Source of the DNA: Anticarsia gemmatalis
Taxonomy: Eukaryota > Arthropoda > Insecta > Lepidoptera > Erebidae
Reading direction: 5' to 3'
DNA length: 64,000 nt
Assembly: GCF_050436995.1 (NCBI RefSeq)
Contig: NC_134751.1
Coordinates: forward strand, 992,001 to 1,056,000
The notes beneath the pieces were generated by a model. The model saw only the letters and a list, made by a program, of their open reading frames with translations, was not told the origin of the DNA and did not search any database. How positions within the stretch are numbered: the first letter of the stretch is position 1; each line of letters begins with the position of its first letter. Positions 51,401-61,460 of this stretch are shown in pieces. Both the position numbers and the translations under genes were made by a program.

Positions 51401-53443
51401 AAGTTGTCCGCCTTGTAGAGCCTTTTTTAACCCTTTGTTTTAAAAAATACTATGACGATTTCAAATACTTGTTAAAGTTTATAAAATTAAGCATATTTGA
51501 CTTTGACGTCCCACTAAAAAAGTCGCAAAAGTCTACTCCAAAGCGGGAAAAACCTTCGAAAATATCCCCTTTTATAAATATTTACGCAATAAATTCTACA
51601 TAACATTAGTATTAGATAGGCTATGACAGATCAACACAAAACAAATTGTGACCTCACAATCAATCAATAACCGTTTATTGAACTTAAACGAATGTGCATA
51701 CGATTAGAATAAAATTAAGCGAATTTGAGACGCTGTTATATTTACAAGAGCTGTACTATGACGCACGAATGCATCTATTAAGTGATACCTTTATTATTTG
51801 TTTTATTGCGTAGTGTTTTGACACGTGTTACACACATACATACATACATAATATCACGCATATTTCCCATTTAGGCAGAGACCAAAGAACCACACTTAGA
51901 ACGATCCTCGCAAACTTCCCTTACCTCATTCACATCCATACATCTTGTCATACAGGACTGTCGGTAACGAGTACTACCTGACTTTTTTTCAAGACATCGC
52001 CGATATGATCTGTGCTTTCCTCCCAGGCGTTTCAATTTACGTCCGCACAGTACCTAAATGTTATTTGTCAATCTTCATTCATTCACTCTCTCTAAATGAC
52101 CAAACCATTTAGCATCTCTTTCTCTATCCTTGTCAGTAAATCGAATTTCAAACCAAACACTACTCTTTTTTTATTATCATGCCATTCCTCAATCTGTCCA
52201 AAGTTATACATACTACGCAATGAGCCTATTTCTATTGCATTGACATATTATTATGACACGTGTTATTGTTTTTAATTGTTTATATTTTATAAGGTACGAA
52301 GGCGACATGCGTCTGCGCAGTACTCTCAAATTAACATGGAAATATATCGATTATCTCTCATGACACCTTAATAGTTGTTGCATCAGTTCTTAGAATAGGG
52401 GTCATGTTATGTAGTGTATGCGCATCTAGAAATACTTCGTTTATATTATAATAGAGATCAATGGTACGTGGTGCGTATGTTAGATAATGCATATAATAAT
52501 AATATGTGAGATGTTAGACGCCAGACTAGACTTCCTTTCGTTAGCATTGGTCACGATTTTCCATGAGATATTTATTTAGATAATCGAATGCAATACTTAT
52601 TATATTTTCAGAAAGTATAGGCATATAATATCATACTATGAGGATTAATTACAAATACATTTTAATGCGAAAATATAATTTAACATGGTGTGAAAAGTTT
52701 TGGAATAGCTAAAACAAAATTTAACTCTACCGTGACAAATAATTAAGCCCAGTTTCACGTAAATTTAGGAAAGCTGTTAGGTGAAATAAAACTCTAAAAT
52801 CTGTGTATACTTACAAAACAATAAACACTAAAAAAAATTGGCCAGTTAAGATTTCACGGCCAAACTTAAGACAGATAAACAAAAACCATACATAAATTCC
52901 GAAAAAGATTTTTTCATAGCCGAAAAATCTATACGAACTTTCGAAACTAGATCTAAAAGCGTACCTTACTCTTATTGTAAACGACATCTACGACTGCAAG
53001 CTTCTAAGCAAACGCGCTGTGAACGGCGCGATTGAAATGTAAAGCGCGTTTGCGCAGGACAAAGAGCTTACTTCAGCGCGCACTTTGGTCAAATATTCCC
53101 GTTAAAGATATTTTTTGACTTACCAGTTTTCAAACATTCATCACTAAAACACAAACGCGATTTTTCTACTTTAGCAAAAACAGTGGTAAACAAAAATATC
53201 GAGACAAAAACTGTCAGCCCCATGACGGATGTTCCCGACACACGGATTAGAACTAACGATGATCTTACTAAGTATCTCTCTTTAATATGTTTGGACTCAC
53301 CTGTGCCCACGCATTCTTCACTGAGGCAGGGTCGGGGGCTCTTGTATTCGGTAAGTACGAGGACTGTGGTGTACACTGCCAGTGCAATGAGGGATATTCC
53401 TAGCGCACCGATTAACACCGATGAACATCGCACCGTTCGCTCT
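42406..53443 (-). CDS. Neprilysin-like M13 zinc metallopeptidase (type II membrane protein; first exon not found)
   Basis: Ectoenzyme that cuts short peptides outside the cell. Exons: membrane anchor 53443-53301 (or the second version near 53124), then 49006-48761, 48037-47835, 47508-47332, 46895-46788, 46457-46313, 45607-45393, 45037-44861, 44626-44523, 44312-44205, 43875-43808, 43575-43442, 43109-42939, 42582-42406. The part from 49006 on gives 677 aa in one frame. Motifs: VDPCTDFYEFACGGW, NAFYSATLNSVTFPAGILQP, zinc site HEVTH (GHEVTHGFDDQG), third ligand motif ENIADNGG, and the C-terminal Cys-x-x-Trp (CVLW). All catalytic residues I can check are present, so it should be active, unlike several insect M13 paralogues. 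The acceptor of 53443 is in phase 2, so a start-codon exon is missing and should lie further right, perhaps beyond the window. The orthologue among the fly Nep genes is not assigned. Confidence 0.93.
45782..45905 (+). repeat. CCCACTGCTGGGCAAGGGTC repeat, direct copy
   Basis: Begins TTTTTAACTCATTAATGTCC and contains CCCACTGCTGGGCAAGGGTC, then GGGGTTAAGCCTTGAG. It lies in the peptidase intron and pairs with the inverted copy at 46205-46282. Related text is at 28086-28110 and, weakly, 62815-62885. Confidence 0.6.
46205..46282 (-). repeat. CCCACTGCTGGGCAAGGGTC repeat, inverted copy
   Basis: On the plus strand it reads GACCCTTGCCCAGCAGTGGG, the exact reverse complement of the copy at 45782, followed by ACAGTAATGGGTTAAAAAAA. 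The two copies face each other about 0.5 kb apart and may be the two ends of one element. Confidence 0.6.
50868..51054. mobile_element. MITE family A, copy 3 (both ends intact)
   Basis: Terminal inverted repeats of about 40 bp: left TACCTCGATTCTCTACCATT, right (reverse-complemented) TGCCTCGATTCTCTACTACT, both going on to ATCGACTACCGACAACCG. The core AGGCGCTGATCAGATTTTCA is shared with the other copies. The most complete member in the window. Confidence 0.75.
51830..52240. mobile_element. Interspersed repeat with CATACATA microsatellite
   Basis: Begins with a short CATA run (51836-51849), followed by AGGCAGAGACC and then text with no long frame. A shorter relative (CATACATAAGATCACGCC, AGAGACCAGAG) lies at 53725-53790. 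This head is a familiar lepidopteran repeat type; the exact family was not identified. Confidence 0.45.
53124..53252 (-). CDS. Second version of the peptidase membrane-anchor exon
   Basis: Encodes VLIRVSGTSVMGLTVFVSIF, further hydrophobic residues and SRLCFSDECLKTG, ending at a good donor (G|GTAAGT). It matches the first version (VLIGALGISLIALAVYTTVL, PRPCLSEECVGTG) in hydrophobic span, Cys-x-x-x-x-Cys spacing and donor phase 1. The left border is unsure: an acceptor with a pyrimidine tract is lacking, and the candidates are near 53252, 53268 or 53279. Only about 50-60 nt separate it from the donor of the first version. Confidence 0.6.
53301..53443 (-). CDS. First version of the peptidase membrane-anchor exon
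   Basis: 143 nt; very good acceptor (CTATTTTGTCTACAG) and donor (G|GTGAGT), phase 2 in and phase 1 out. Encodes a basic start (RERTVR), one hydrophobic segment of about 25 residues, then SPRPCLSEECVGTG. Joined to 49006 it gives ECVGTASRILQALN, the usual M13 stem. This is probably the default anchor. Confidence 0.85.
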
Positions 53444-53792
53444 CTGTAGACAAAATAGACAATAGTTAGAAAATTATTCAAATTAATGTCCTTTTAAAAG
53501 GTGGTCTTGCTTTTACTTAAAAATATTAAGTGTGCAAGGAGAGAGTAACCTCAAAATCCACTTAAAAATCTAGTCGAATTTTTATTTTAGTCGCCTACAC
53601 AATATTTGGGTGTTAATTTATCTGCACTTTTAAATGAAAGTATCGAAAGTGATATTTTATATGGAGTTATTAAGAAGTTTAAAAGCTCGTATATACATTT
53701 AGGATCGAAATATACCTACATAGATACATACATAAGATCACGCCTTCTTCGCGCAGGGAAAGGAAGAGACCAGAGAAGTTCTGAGAACGCCC

Positions 53793-53917
53793 CTAACCCC
53801 CGGTTTCTGAGTACATTTAGCGGTAGTTTATCCATTCAATAGCGTTTTTATGTATGAGTTTTGATGCTATTGAATGGATAAACTACCGTTAAATGTACCT
53901 CAAAAACCGGGGGTTAG
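53793..53917. mobile_element. Hairpin MITE with about 51-bp arms
   Basis: Arms 53793-53843 and 53866-53917 are reverse complements with only a few mismatches (CTAACCCCCGGTTTCTGAG against CTAACCCCCGGTTTTTGAG). The loop is 22 bp. Nearly the whole element is inverted repeat, so its RNA would be a long hairpin. Confidence 0.7.
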
Positions 53918-54457
53918 TGTGATCAAAATACGTTTATGATTATTCAGCCTATGTGGTAGCGGTTACAGTGCCATATCGCGTATAGTCGCATTAGTGCAGA
54001 GCTTTATTATTCTAGTAGAGACTGCTGGCAAGTGGTCAGTCTTAGCGACAGTTAAACGATTATGGTCCTGGATTCGACACATAAACGAAAGTGATATATA
54101 TTATAGTCTTTCTCTAACAAATTGTTTAGTGGTATTATGGTAAAATGACTATAGGTCAATATTTCATACGATTCGAGACCAACATTATCAAATGAGTTTA
54201 TGCCTATCTCTTCAGGCAATACTACGAGCAAAGCCAGGGGCAAAAAAGTCAGAATATTATAAAAAAAGGCGATTTACAGATACGTATTAAATGATAACCG
54301 TAACTGAGCCGTGTATTGTGATCTGGTTCACAATGATAACATCGTTATAACTGTCACTACTCAATATAAACGATTACACCCACACTTGTATTATTATACA
54401 CCGTTAAGCTAAACGTTATGGTGCATCCACACAACGCCGGGACCTTTGTATAAAAAA

Positions 54458-54718
54458 CTAGCTGACCCGCGCAACTTCGCTTGCGTCACATATAATAAGA
54501 AAGAATGAAAAAAAAATCCCCGTTTTTGTAACATTTTTCGTTGCTACTCCGCTCCTAATGGCCGTAGCGTGATGTTATATAGCCTAAAGCATTTCTCGAT
54601 AAATAGGCTATCTAACGAAGAACTAAGAATTTTTCAAATCGGACCAGTAGTTTCTGAGATTAGGGCGTTCAAACAAACAAACAAACAAACTCTTCAGCTT
54701 TATAATATTAGTATAGAT
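54458..54718 (+). mobile_element. CTAGCTGACCCGCGCAACTT repeat, copy 3
   Basis: Starts CTAGCTGACCCGCGCAACTT, includes CAAACAAACAAACAAAC and ends TATAATATTAGTATAGAT. It has the same layout as the copy at 18953 and lacks the long CAGA run of the two right-hand copies. Confidence 0.7.
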
Positions 54719-55459
54719 ATGTTTTTAATATATTGTTTGCCTCTGAAGATCGCCGGTAGCGAATACGATTGCTACTCAAAGGTGTAAGGTCCAAATTTCG
54801 GGCAGGGCGTAATGTATTTCAACATTTTCAAGCGGTGGTTAAAAGGGTTCTGATCGCTTTGAGTATGGAAGTTGGAGTCATAGACCTCTGCGCCTCGAGA
54901 AAACGTGAAGCCTGCGGTAACGCTTAAATATTAGTTATAATATTTATGATATTATGTTATCTTGCGATGAGGACGATGTCCAGGATAGCGAAATGGAGGA
55001 GAAAGATTAGGAAGACCACTACCATGTGAGATTTATAGCAAAAAATAGGCAGTTATTTTGCGATTTGGATCCGACAAGCATCATTTTATACGTATAAAAA
55101 ATGTTTTAAAACGTGAATCATCATTATCGTGTTACTTTTTTTTCCTTAACAATAAAATATCAAGTATAAACACGCTCTTATGTTCTATAGTAATTCCATT
55201 CAGCGGTATCAATAAACGAAACGTCATGATATATTGTATGTATATTTGTATGATATTTATGTATAATTTGTCGTCGTCCGACTGTGAAATGATCGTCTGC
55301 GTTTACTTTCTCTAATGGTAGTTTGTTCCTATATGGTTATTTTTGTTTGAATACCTAGTTTATTCTGCTTTACGTCTGAATATTTTTCGCTGTTTTGTAT
55401 GTCTCATGTAATGGGAGCCGAGCTTCCGACTTTGACGACCAACGTGGCGAAGTAGTTAT

Positions 55460-55615
55460 GGTGGTCGTCACGCCACCGCCAGAGGTATTAGGTAGTGGGT
55501 TCGACTCCCATACAGAACAAATATTTGTGTGATCCACAGATTGTTTTTTTGGATCTGGTGGTACTTTGTGTCTGTTGTTTGTATGTTTGTAAAAATCACG
55601 CGATACAAAAAATCT
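55460..55615 (+). mobile_element. Old, diverged tRNA-derived SINE copy
   Basis: B-box-like GGGTTCGACTCCCATAC, then AATATTTGTGTGATCCACAG and TTTGTGTCTGTTGTTTGTAT, i.e. the same body order as the younger SINEs but with many changes. Confidence 0.6.
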
Positions 55616-56759
55616 TCTTACAAAAAACTATCTTAGTGCTGGAGTTTCCTTTTTACAAAATATAGCAAAAAGGCTTATTGCAAAACTTTTTAAAAATAAA
55701 CGGAATAGCATTTTGAATGACTCATAAATCGAACCAAAGAACGCGTGTTTAGCAGAAGCATAAATAAACATTGTTGTTCAAAGTGTAGGGGCAGTAAGCA
55801 GTCGCGTAAACCACAGTTTGTAGCATAGTAATTAATCTCTAATAATTATTAGTAAAAAACAGTTTTTCTGGTATAAGTTTCTCACCCAATCGTTTATGTA
55901 ACAGTAGGTACAACCACGAGTATCTTTAATACATTGTTACAACATTAAATTCTAACCAAAACGGCAGAAACAGGTACTAAAATAACGTAACCTCTTTGCC
56001 TCTATCAAACACTCCCATGTTCACATTCAAGAGGTCTTAAACATTATTCCTATTTCTATACCTCTAACGTTTAAATGTTCCCACTTTTGATTATTCGCAA
56101 TGCGAAGCTAGTTGAGGAGAGTATTCACTTATGTGTGAACTTTACGTTTCAGAAATGATTGAATGACGATTCGTGAAAATGTTTTTCGCCCGGGTATTTT
56201 ACTTTTTTCTTTTAAAGATAACTTTACAATGAGATTAGCATTGTGTAGATAAAAAATCTATTTATTTATCAGTTCTCAGACTATATAAATCGTTAAAATA
56301 TACGATTGTGTAGGAAATCAAATCTACGATTCCCATTTTGAGTAAAAGCGTGACAACCAGTAATTGGTCACCTCTGTGTTCCACGCAAATCACATAAATT
56401 TATTTACGTTGGTTTTTTATCTTACTTTTAAAATAGTGTCTTGCCCAATTGTAAATACACATACCATTTCAAAGTAGATATTTTTGATTCGCATAAATAA
56501 CCGTAACAAAAAATCTCAATTATTTCGCGTTTAAAAGTGTACAAGCATCTCAACGCACAGCGAGTCAGTTTTCTCTCGCGACAGCTTCAAGTCGTTCAAT
56601 TCATTTCCGCGGCGTAATGCAATACTTATGGAAATTTCACCATCAACATGCATATTACATGTTATATTGTTATATACGATGTATGTGCTGACAAATTGAT
56701 ATTGTTTGTGCTACCAGTGAAGTAATTCTTTACTTATAATTGTGTAATACTCCTTTTAT

Positions 56760-56830
56760 ACCCGCCGCGATAACCATAGCGCCACGTGAGGACAGTTCGA
56801 ATCTCACCCGGGACCAATATTTGTGTGTTG
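56760..56830 (+). mobile_element. tRNA-like SINE head, separate family (fragment)
   Basis: CCATAGCGCCACGTGAGGAC and the B-box AGTTCGAATCTCACCCGGG, followed by CAATATTTGTGTG. It lies 29 bp from the poly-T of the next SINE, in opposite orientation. Confidence 0.5.
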
Positions 56831-56855
56831 AGCGCGAGTATATCTGTTCTGAGCC

Positions 56856-56858
<3 letters not shown>

Positions 56859-56914
<56 letters not shown>

Positions 56915-57114
56915 GCAACTCCCGCACTAAGAATTGCTCTTGTGTCGCGGGGACTTTTACAAACATACAATCAACGGACACAAAGCACAACCAGACCCGA
57001 AACAATTATTTGTGGATCGCACAAATAATTGCCCCGTGTGGGAATCGAACCCACGACCTCCCGTTGCAGTGGTATCGGCGTGGCGACCTAAACCACTGCG
57101 CCACGGAGGCAGTC
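56859..57114 (-). mobile_element. Young tRNA-derived SINE with 52-nt A tail
   Basis: Plus-strand T52 (56859-56910), then the full SINE body and the tRNA-like head ending GGAGGCAGTC. Nearly identical to the copy at 57613. The long pure tail indicates a recent insertion. Confidence 0.9.
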
Positions 57115-57585
57115 ATTGTCCAAAGTGGTCCAAACACTAATATTAATAGACATTAATAGTAATTATAAGTTATATTAATGGAATGAAATAGTACGCGATG
57201 AAGGGATAATAATATAGGGAACGGGGAGAAAACGAATAAAAGTTTTGATAGGTACTCACTAATCTCTTCCTACAATCAAAGCAACTGTAGGGCTATTACA
57301 ATGAATATGTCAAACCCGACAGCCATTGACAGCACACTTTCTTTGCCTATTAGATAACTCCCAACAATTGACAATAACAATAGTTTAAGAACAGATTTGA
57401 ACCTATGACCTCATCATTATAACAATGTATTTAGATATGAACTCGTCTGCGCCCGCGGCTCTCGCTTGCATTAGATGGTTATAAGTTCAAATTTGGGTTA
57501 AAAATCGTTGTAGTGGGAAATGCGAAATTTTGTTTCTGGTGACTAACTAAGAAAATTAAAATAGTTACCTTTATACAGAGAGTTT

Positions 57586-57970
57586 CAAAATCAAAATCAA
57601 ATCATTTATTCATTTTTTTTTTTTTTTTTTTTTTTAAAAGACAACTCCCGCACTAAGAATTGCTCTTGTGTCGCGGGGACTTTTACAAACATACAAACAA
57701 CGGACACAAAGCATAACCAGACCCGAAACAATTATTTGTGGATCGCACAAATAATTGTCCCGTGTGGGAATCGAACCCACGACCTCCCGATGCAGTGGTA
57801 TCGGCGTGGTGACCTAAACCACTGCGCCACGGAGGCAGTCAAGTTTAGGTCAAATATTGACACTTATGATAGTCGTTACAATTACTGAATCTACCACTAG
57901 CTCGGAAAGGGAGTGGAGCCTTATGAGAAGAGCTAGCAAGAAACTCACGGCCACTCTTTTCAATCGCCAA
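57586..57970 (-). mobile_element. LINE 3' tail split by a SINE
   Basis: The plus strand reads TCAAAATCAAATCATTTATT up to 57612, then a SINE, then TTTAGGTCAAATATTGACAC and GCAAGAAACTCACGGCCACTC. Removing the SINE restores the order seen (inverted) at 20841-20968, so the LINE tail is older than the SINE. Confidence 0.75.
57613..57840 (-). mobile_element. Young tRNA-derived SINE nested in a LINE tail
   Basis: T23 on the plus strand, then the full body and the head ending GGAGGCAGTC. Differs from the 56859 copy at only a few positions. Confidence 0.9.
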
Positions 57971-58104
57971 AAGTTTTACAATGTGGTTGATACAATAATT
58001 GATCATGCGAGGAGCTACCTGCCTGTTTGGACACTAGAGAAACAAGTGAGAAGATGAATGGAAAAAATTACCGGGACGCCAAAAGAAACAGTGTAGTTTT
58101 TCAA

Positions 58105-58200
58105 AATCTATATCAATCATTTATCAATTTCGGTCAAATACAAACACTTATGATTGTCAAAATTACAGTAGGCGAGTTTGCCGGAAGTTCGGAAGGTATG
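58105..58200 (-). mobile_element. Second LINE tail fragment, diverged
   Basis: CAATCATTTATCAATTTCGG, then TCAAATACAAACACTTATGATTGTC-like text (quoted in parts): the same word order as the tail at 57586 but with more changes. The two tails lie in the same orientation, about 0.3 kb apart. Confidence 0.5.
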
Positions 58201-58746
58201 GTTTTGCGTGACGTACAGACATACAGACAAAGTTACGCTATTAACAATACAGTCAGCAGATGTATAATAGCGAAGAAAGCCTTACGTAATAGGAAATCAC
58301 GCATACTAAATAATATAGCCATGAGTCGTAGCGTCGAAATGGAAACTGTAGGAAACGAACCGCGACCGTTATTGTTTTATAACTTGTAATATTTTGACTT
58401 AATGGACTGCTTTTTAGAATTTACGAGAGTAATGGCCGAAGACTCAAATGACACTGTCGAGTACTTAAATGATAATAAATTTTAAGCGATGCTCAAAAGT
58501 ATTTCTAATACTATGATACACATCAAAGTGACTAACTTAAAATTGAGTGCCGTTTGTGTATTAGGCCAAATATGAGTAGAAATTGTAAGTATTATTGTAA
58601 TACCATAATTTAAGTTAGAGTTTACGTTCGGAGTTTATAAGCGATCCAATTCTGTATGTAAGGGTTAATTTTATGACACAGTTACTTCATAAACACCCAA
58701 AGAAGTGACATAAAGCACAAACAAACTATTTACTATTTATTGATCA

Positions 58747-59165
58747 CTAGCTGACCCGCGCAACTTCGCTTGCGTCACATAAGAGAGAATGGGTCAGAAT
58801 TTTCCATGTTTTTGTAACACTTTTTACTGTTAGGTACTCTGCTCCTATTGGTCGTAGCGTGATGATATAAAATATGCTTTTTTTTTCACAAAAATATTCT
58901 CAAAATTATTTACATCTCTTAGTATAACGAAGTCGCGCTAAGGCATATCCGCCATTAAAACAGTTGCCATGGCAACGGAATTTTGTTAATTCAATGTCAT
59001 TATAATATTGATATTTCGCGACTTCGTTGAATTTTCTGAATTTTCCCGGGAAATGCGTCATTTTCCCGGGGTAAAAAGTAGCCTATGTCCTTTCTCAGGT
59101 ATCAAAATATCTCCATACCAAATTTCATGCAAATTGGTTCAGTAGTTTAGACGTGATTGAGTAGC

Positions 59166-59228
<63 letters not shown>

Positions 59229-59260
59229 GTTACTTTCGCATTTATAATATTCGTATGGAT
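58747..59260 (+). mobile_element. Composite repeat with (CAGA)n and RFX-type palindrome, copy 4
   Basis: Begins CTAGCTGACCCGCGCAACTT and ends TTATAATATTCGTATGGAT. Contains an inverted pair AACGAAGTCGCG/CGCGACTTCGTT, the palindrome GTTGCCATGGCAAC (58963-58976) and a CAGA microsatellite (59164-59228). No protein frame. Probably the 3' region of a non-LTR element or a SINE built from one. Confidence 0.75.
59164..59228. repeat. CAGA microsatellite, about 16 units
   Basis: Pure (CAGA)n inside the repeat at 58747, near its 3' end. The sister copy at 60052-60096 has about 11 units, so length varies between copies. Confidence 0.9.
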
Positions 59261-59627
59261 AGTATGGATAGTATAGTATAGATACGCGTATAGGACAGTT
59301 TTCTTTTAACACAAATCATGGCTCCCCTACAAATAAGTTTATCACACGTACATTATTTTTTTAGTTAACATTAATATATAACTTTATGTAAATCTATTAC
59401 TCTATTAAATAAACCATGTATTTCATTTATATTTAGTTTCAGACCGTTATAACGTTTACGCACACATTGTAATTTTTTATGAGAATAACCTTAGCGCGAT
59501 CATTACATAGATGGGTGACCGCATTGTTGTATTTGAACTGAGCGTCTTCGTGTCTTAATATTCGGAAATGTTGTTTAATGTTCTAGAAATCGCAAATTAT
59601 GCAAAAGATAATATAGTTATAAAAAGA

Positions 59628-60053
59628 CTAGCTGACCCGCGCAACTTCGCTTGCGTCACATAAGAGAGAATGGGTCAGAATTTTCCATGTTTTTGTAACA
59701 CTTTTTACTGTTAGGTACTCTGCTTCTATTGGTCGTAGCGTGATGATATAAAATATGCTTTTTTTTTTCACGAAAAATATTCTCAAAATTATTTACACCT
59801 CTTAAATTAGTATAACGAAGTCGCGCTAAGGCATATCCGCCATTAAAACAGTTGCCATGGCAACGGAATTTTGTTAATTCAATGTCATTATAATATTGAT
59901 ATTTCGCGACTTCGTTGAATTTTCTGAATTTTCCCGGGAAATGCGTCATTTTCCCGGGGTAAAAAGTAGCCTATGTCCTTTCTCGGGTATCAAAATATCT
60001 CCATACCAAATTTCATGCAAATTGGTTCAGTAGTTTAGACGTGATTGAGTAGC

Positions 60054-60096
<43 letters not shown>

Positions 60097-60128
60097 GTTA
60101 CTTTCGCATTTATAATATTAGTATGGAT
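59628..60128 (+). mobile_element. Composite repeat with (CAGA)n and RFX-type palindrome, copy 5
   Basis: Almost identical to the copy at 58747 over its whole length. Differences I saw: a few single bases, one T-run length, an insertion of five bases near 59807, and the CAGA count. The palindrome GTTGCCATGGCAAC is at 59851-59864. The flanking DNA differs, so this is a second insertion rather than a plain local duplication. Confidence 0.78.
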
Positions 60129-60713
60129 TTGCTGTTGCTCCCTCTAACACCGAAACTACGACTCTAACGCAGTTCCGTTCAGTTTAACCGTAACAAATTC
60201 ACTCTTAACTACTCTACCACCAGTAATCGGTAGATTTTAATACGGAAAATAATAAATTTCTCCCGCTGACATTAACTGGCTACAGAGTCAAATGATAGCT
60301 CTTAACAGCTATTAAATGAGAAGGTACAGCGACTTCCTCCACGCCCGCAGCGGCGGAACTCTTCACAATAGTTTATTTACGGAACTAGAACAACGCTGAT
60401 TGTTGTCAAGTGATAGTTTTTGTCTGGGAATTGCTATAAAGTTTGTGTGGATTTAATAGCAGGTTTATGGATTATAGCGTAAAAAGTTTTGTTCCCAGTT
60501 TTTCTTGATATTTTTAATCTTTACTAAAAATATAAGTACCTAATATTAAATAGCACATGTAAATCATAGTTAAGATTATATTTACTACATGTGCAGACAG
60601 ATGTAAGTTATAGTGAGCAAAGTTCCAACTCTCCCTCATTCAAGTAAACGACGTATGCCCATCAACAGGCGCATCGAATGTAAAAAAAACGAAGAAGGGC
60701 CTTATGCCAATTC

Positions 60714-60902
60714 ATGCGTGTCTGTCGAAAAAAAATTAAGTCATCATGTCATCTTTGTGACTACATCGAGGGCATGTTTTATTGTGCAGTTAATGCATAT
60801 TGTGCAGATTGCAACAATGCGATCGATTCTAGGACGATCTACAATGTCGCTGTGTTGTTGACGTTTTTATTAAGTGCAGTGCAGTTGCTAGCTGTAAAAT
60901 GA
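60714..60902 (+). CDS. Small Cys-rich frame of unknown status (62 codons)
   Basis: The frame starts ATGCGTGTCTG and ends TGA at 60900-60902. It has a Cys-rich first half (CHLCDY, FYCAV, YCADCNN) and a hydrophobic C-terminal half (VAVLLTFLLSAVQLLAV), so the product would look like a tiny metal-binding or disulphide domain on a membrane tail. I do not recognise it. No promoter, poly(A) signal or splice context is clear, and chance is the most likely explanation. Confidence 0.12.
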   Translation: MRVCRKKIKSSCHLCDYIEGMFYCAVNAYCADCNNAIDSRTIYNVAVLLTFLLSAVQLLAVK

Positions 60903-61411
60903 TTAGTATAAAAGAACTAGATATTGATAAAATAACTTAAACACGCGGGTACAAACTAGTTTCTTAAGAAAACAAACGTTCGAAGCGTAACGTTGAAAAC
61001 AACAATCTCAAATTCCTAAATTCCTGATGAAAATCACTTTCCTACTCGTTAGTACAAAATAATTTAAACCAACGGAACTCGGACGCGATAAAGAAATTCA
61101 GTGAAAACAGGTAGTTTATTGCGAAGGACGCTATCAAAATGTAAGATTTTAGAAAATTTGAAAAAAATTAAAGAAGTAAATAAAAATTATAATTTCAAAT
61201 AACTTACTTATTAGCGATTCTTAGTGCTTTGTGCTGTTTGTATTATATTATTATAATGTAATTAATTAAATTGATGCATATCGGAACTTTAATGAAAATG
61301 AATATCTACCCCACAAGGAGAAAGTTTGAAAGTACATGATCAATTTGCAAAATAGCATAACTCGGTAATCTGTATACAAAAGATTATCGTAACTTTAAAT
61401 TACACTGTGTC

Positions 61412-61460
61412 TGGTTAAGTATCAGATAATTAACAAGTGTAATTATCTGATACTTAACCA
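61412..61460. repeat. Perfect 20-bp inverted repeat with 9-nt loop
   Basis: TGGTTAAGTATCAGATAATT (61412-61431) and its exact reverse complement at 61441-61460. Noncoding surroundings; probably a small foldback element. Confidence 0.7.

Larger units (their letters stand above)
49007..53123 (-). other. 4.1-kb peptidase intron
   Basis: Joins the membrane-anchor exons to the first ectodomain exon. Contains MITE family A copy 3 (50868-51054), a CATACATA microsatellite with an interspersed repeat (51830-52240), and a CpG-rich patch at 52990-53060 with inverted words GCAAACGCGCT/AGCGCGTTTGC. I see no further coding exon. Confidence 0.5.
53918..56858. other. Noncoding stretch upstream of the peptidase anchor exon
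   Basis: No gene I can support on either strand. Contains the repeat copy at 54458-54718, an old SINE (55460-55615) and a tRNA-like fragment (56760-56830). Around 56540-56620 there is a patch of balanced composition with AGTCAGTTTTCTCTCGCGAC that resembles a core promoter on the plus strand, but no transcript can be shown. Confidence 0.35.

Noticed and set aside
52960..52995. Short ATG frame before a donor-like GTAAGG, possible alternative start exon of the peptidase
   Set aside because: Its end phase (0 or 2) does not fit the phase needed by exon 49006-48761.
56730..57156. Frames with poly-Lys or poly-Phe
   Set aside because: They only translate the 52-nt T run and the SINE body; no protein evidence.
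57740..57840. tRNA-like sequence with good B-box
   Set aside because: Same sequence is repeated in at least five SINEs with tails; acceptor and anticodon arms do not pair as in a tRNA gene.
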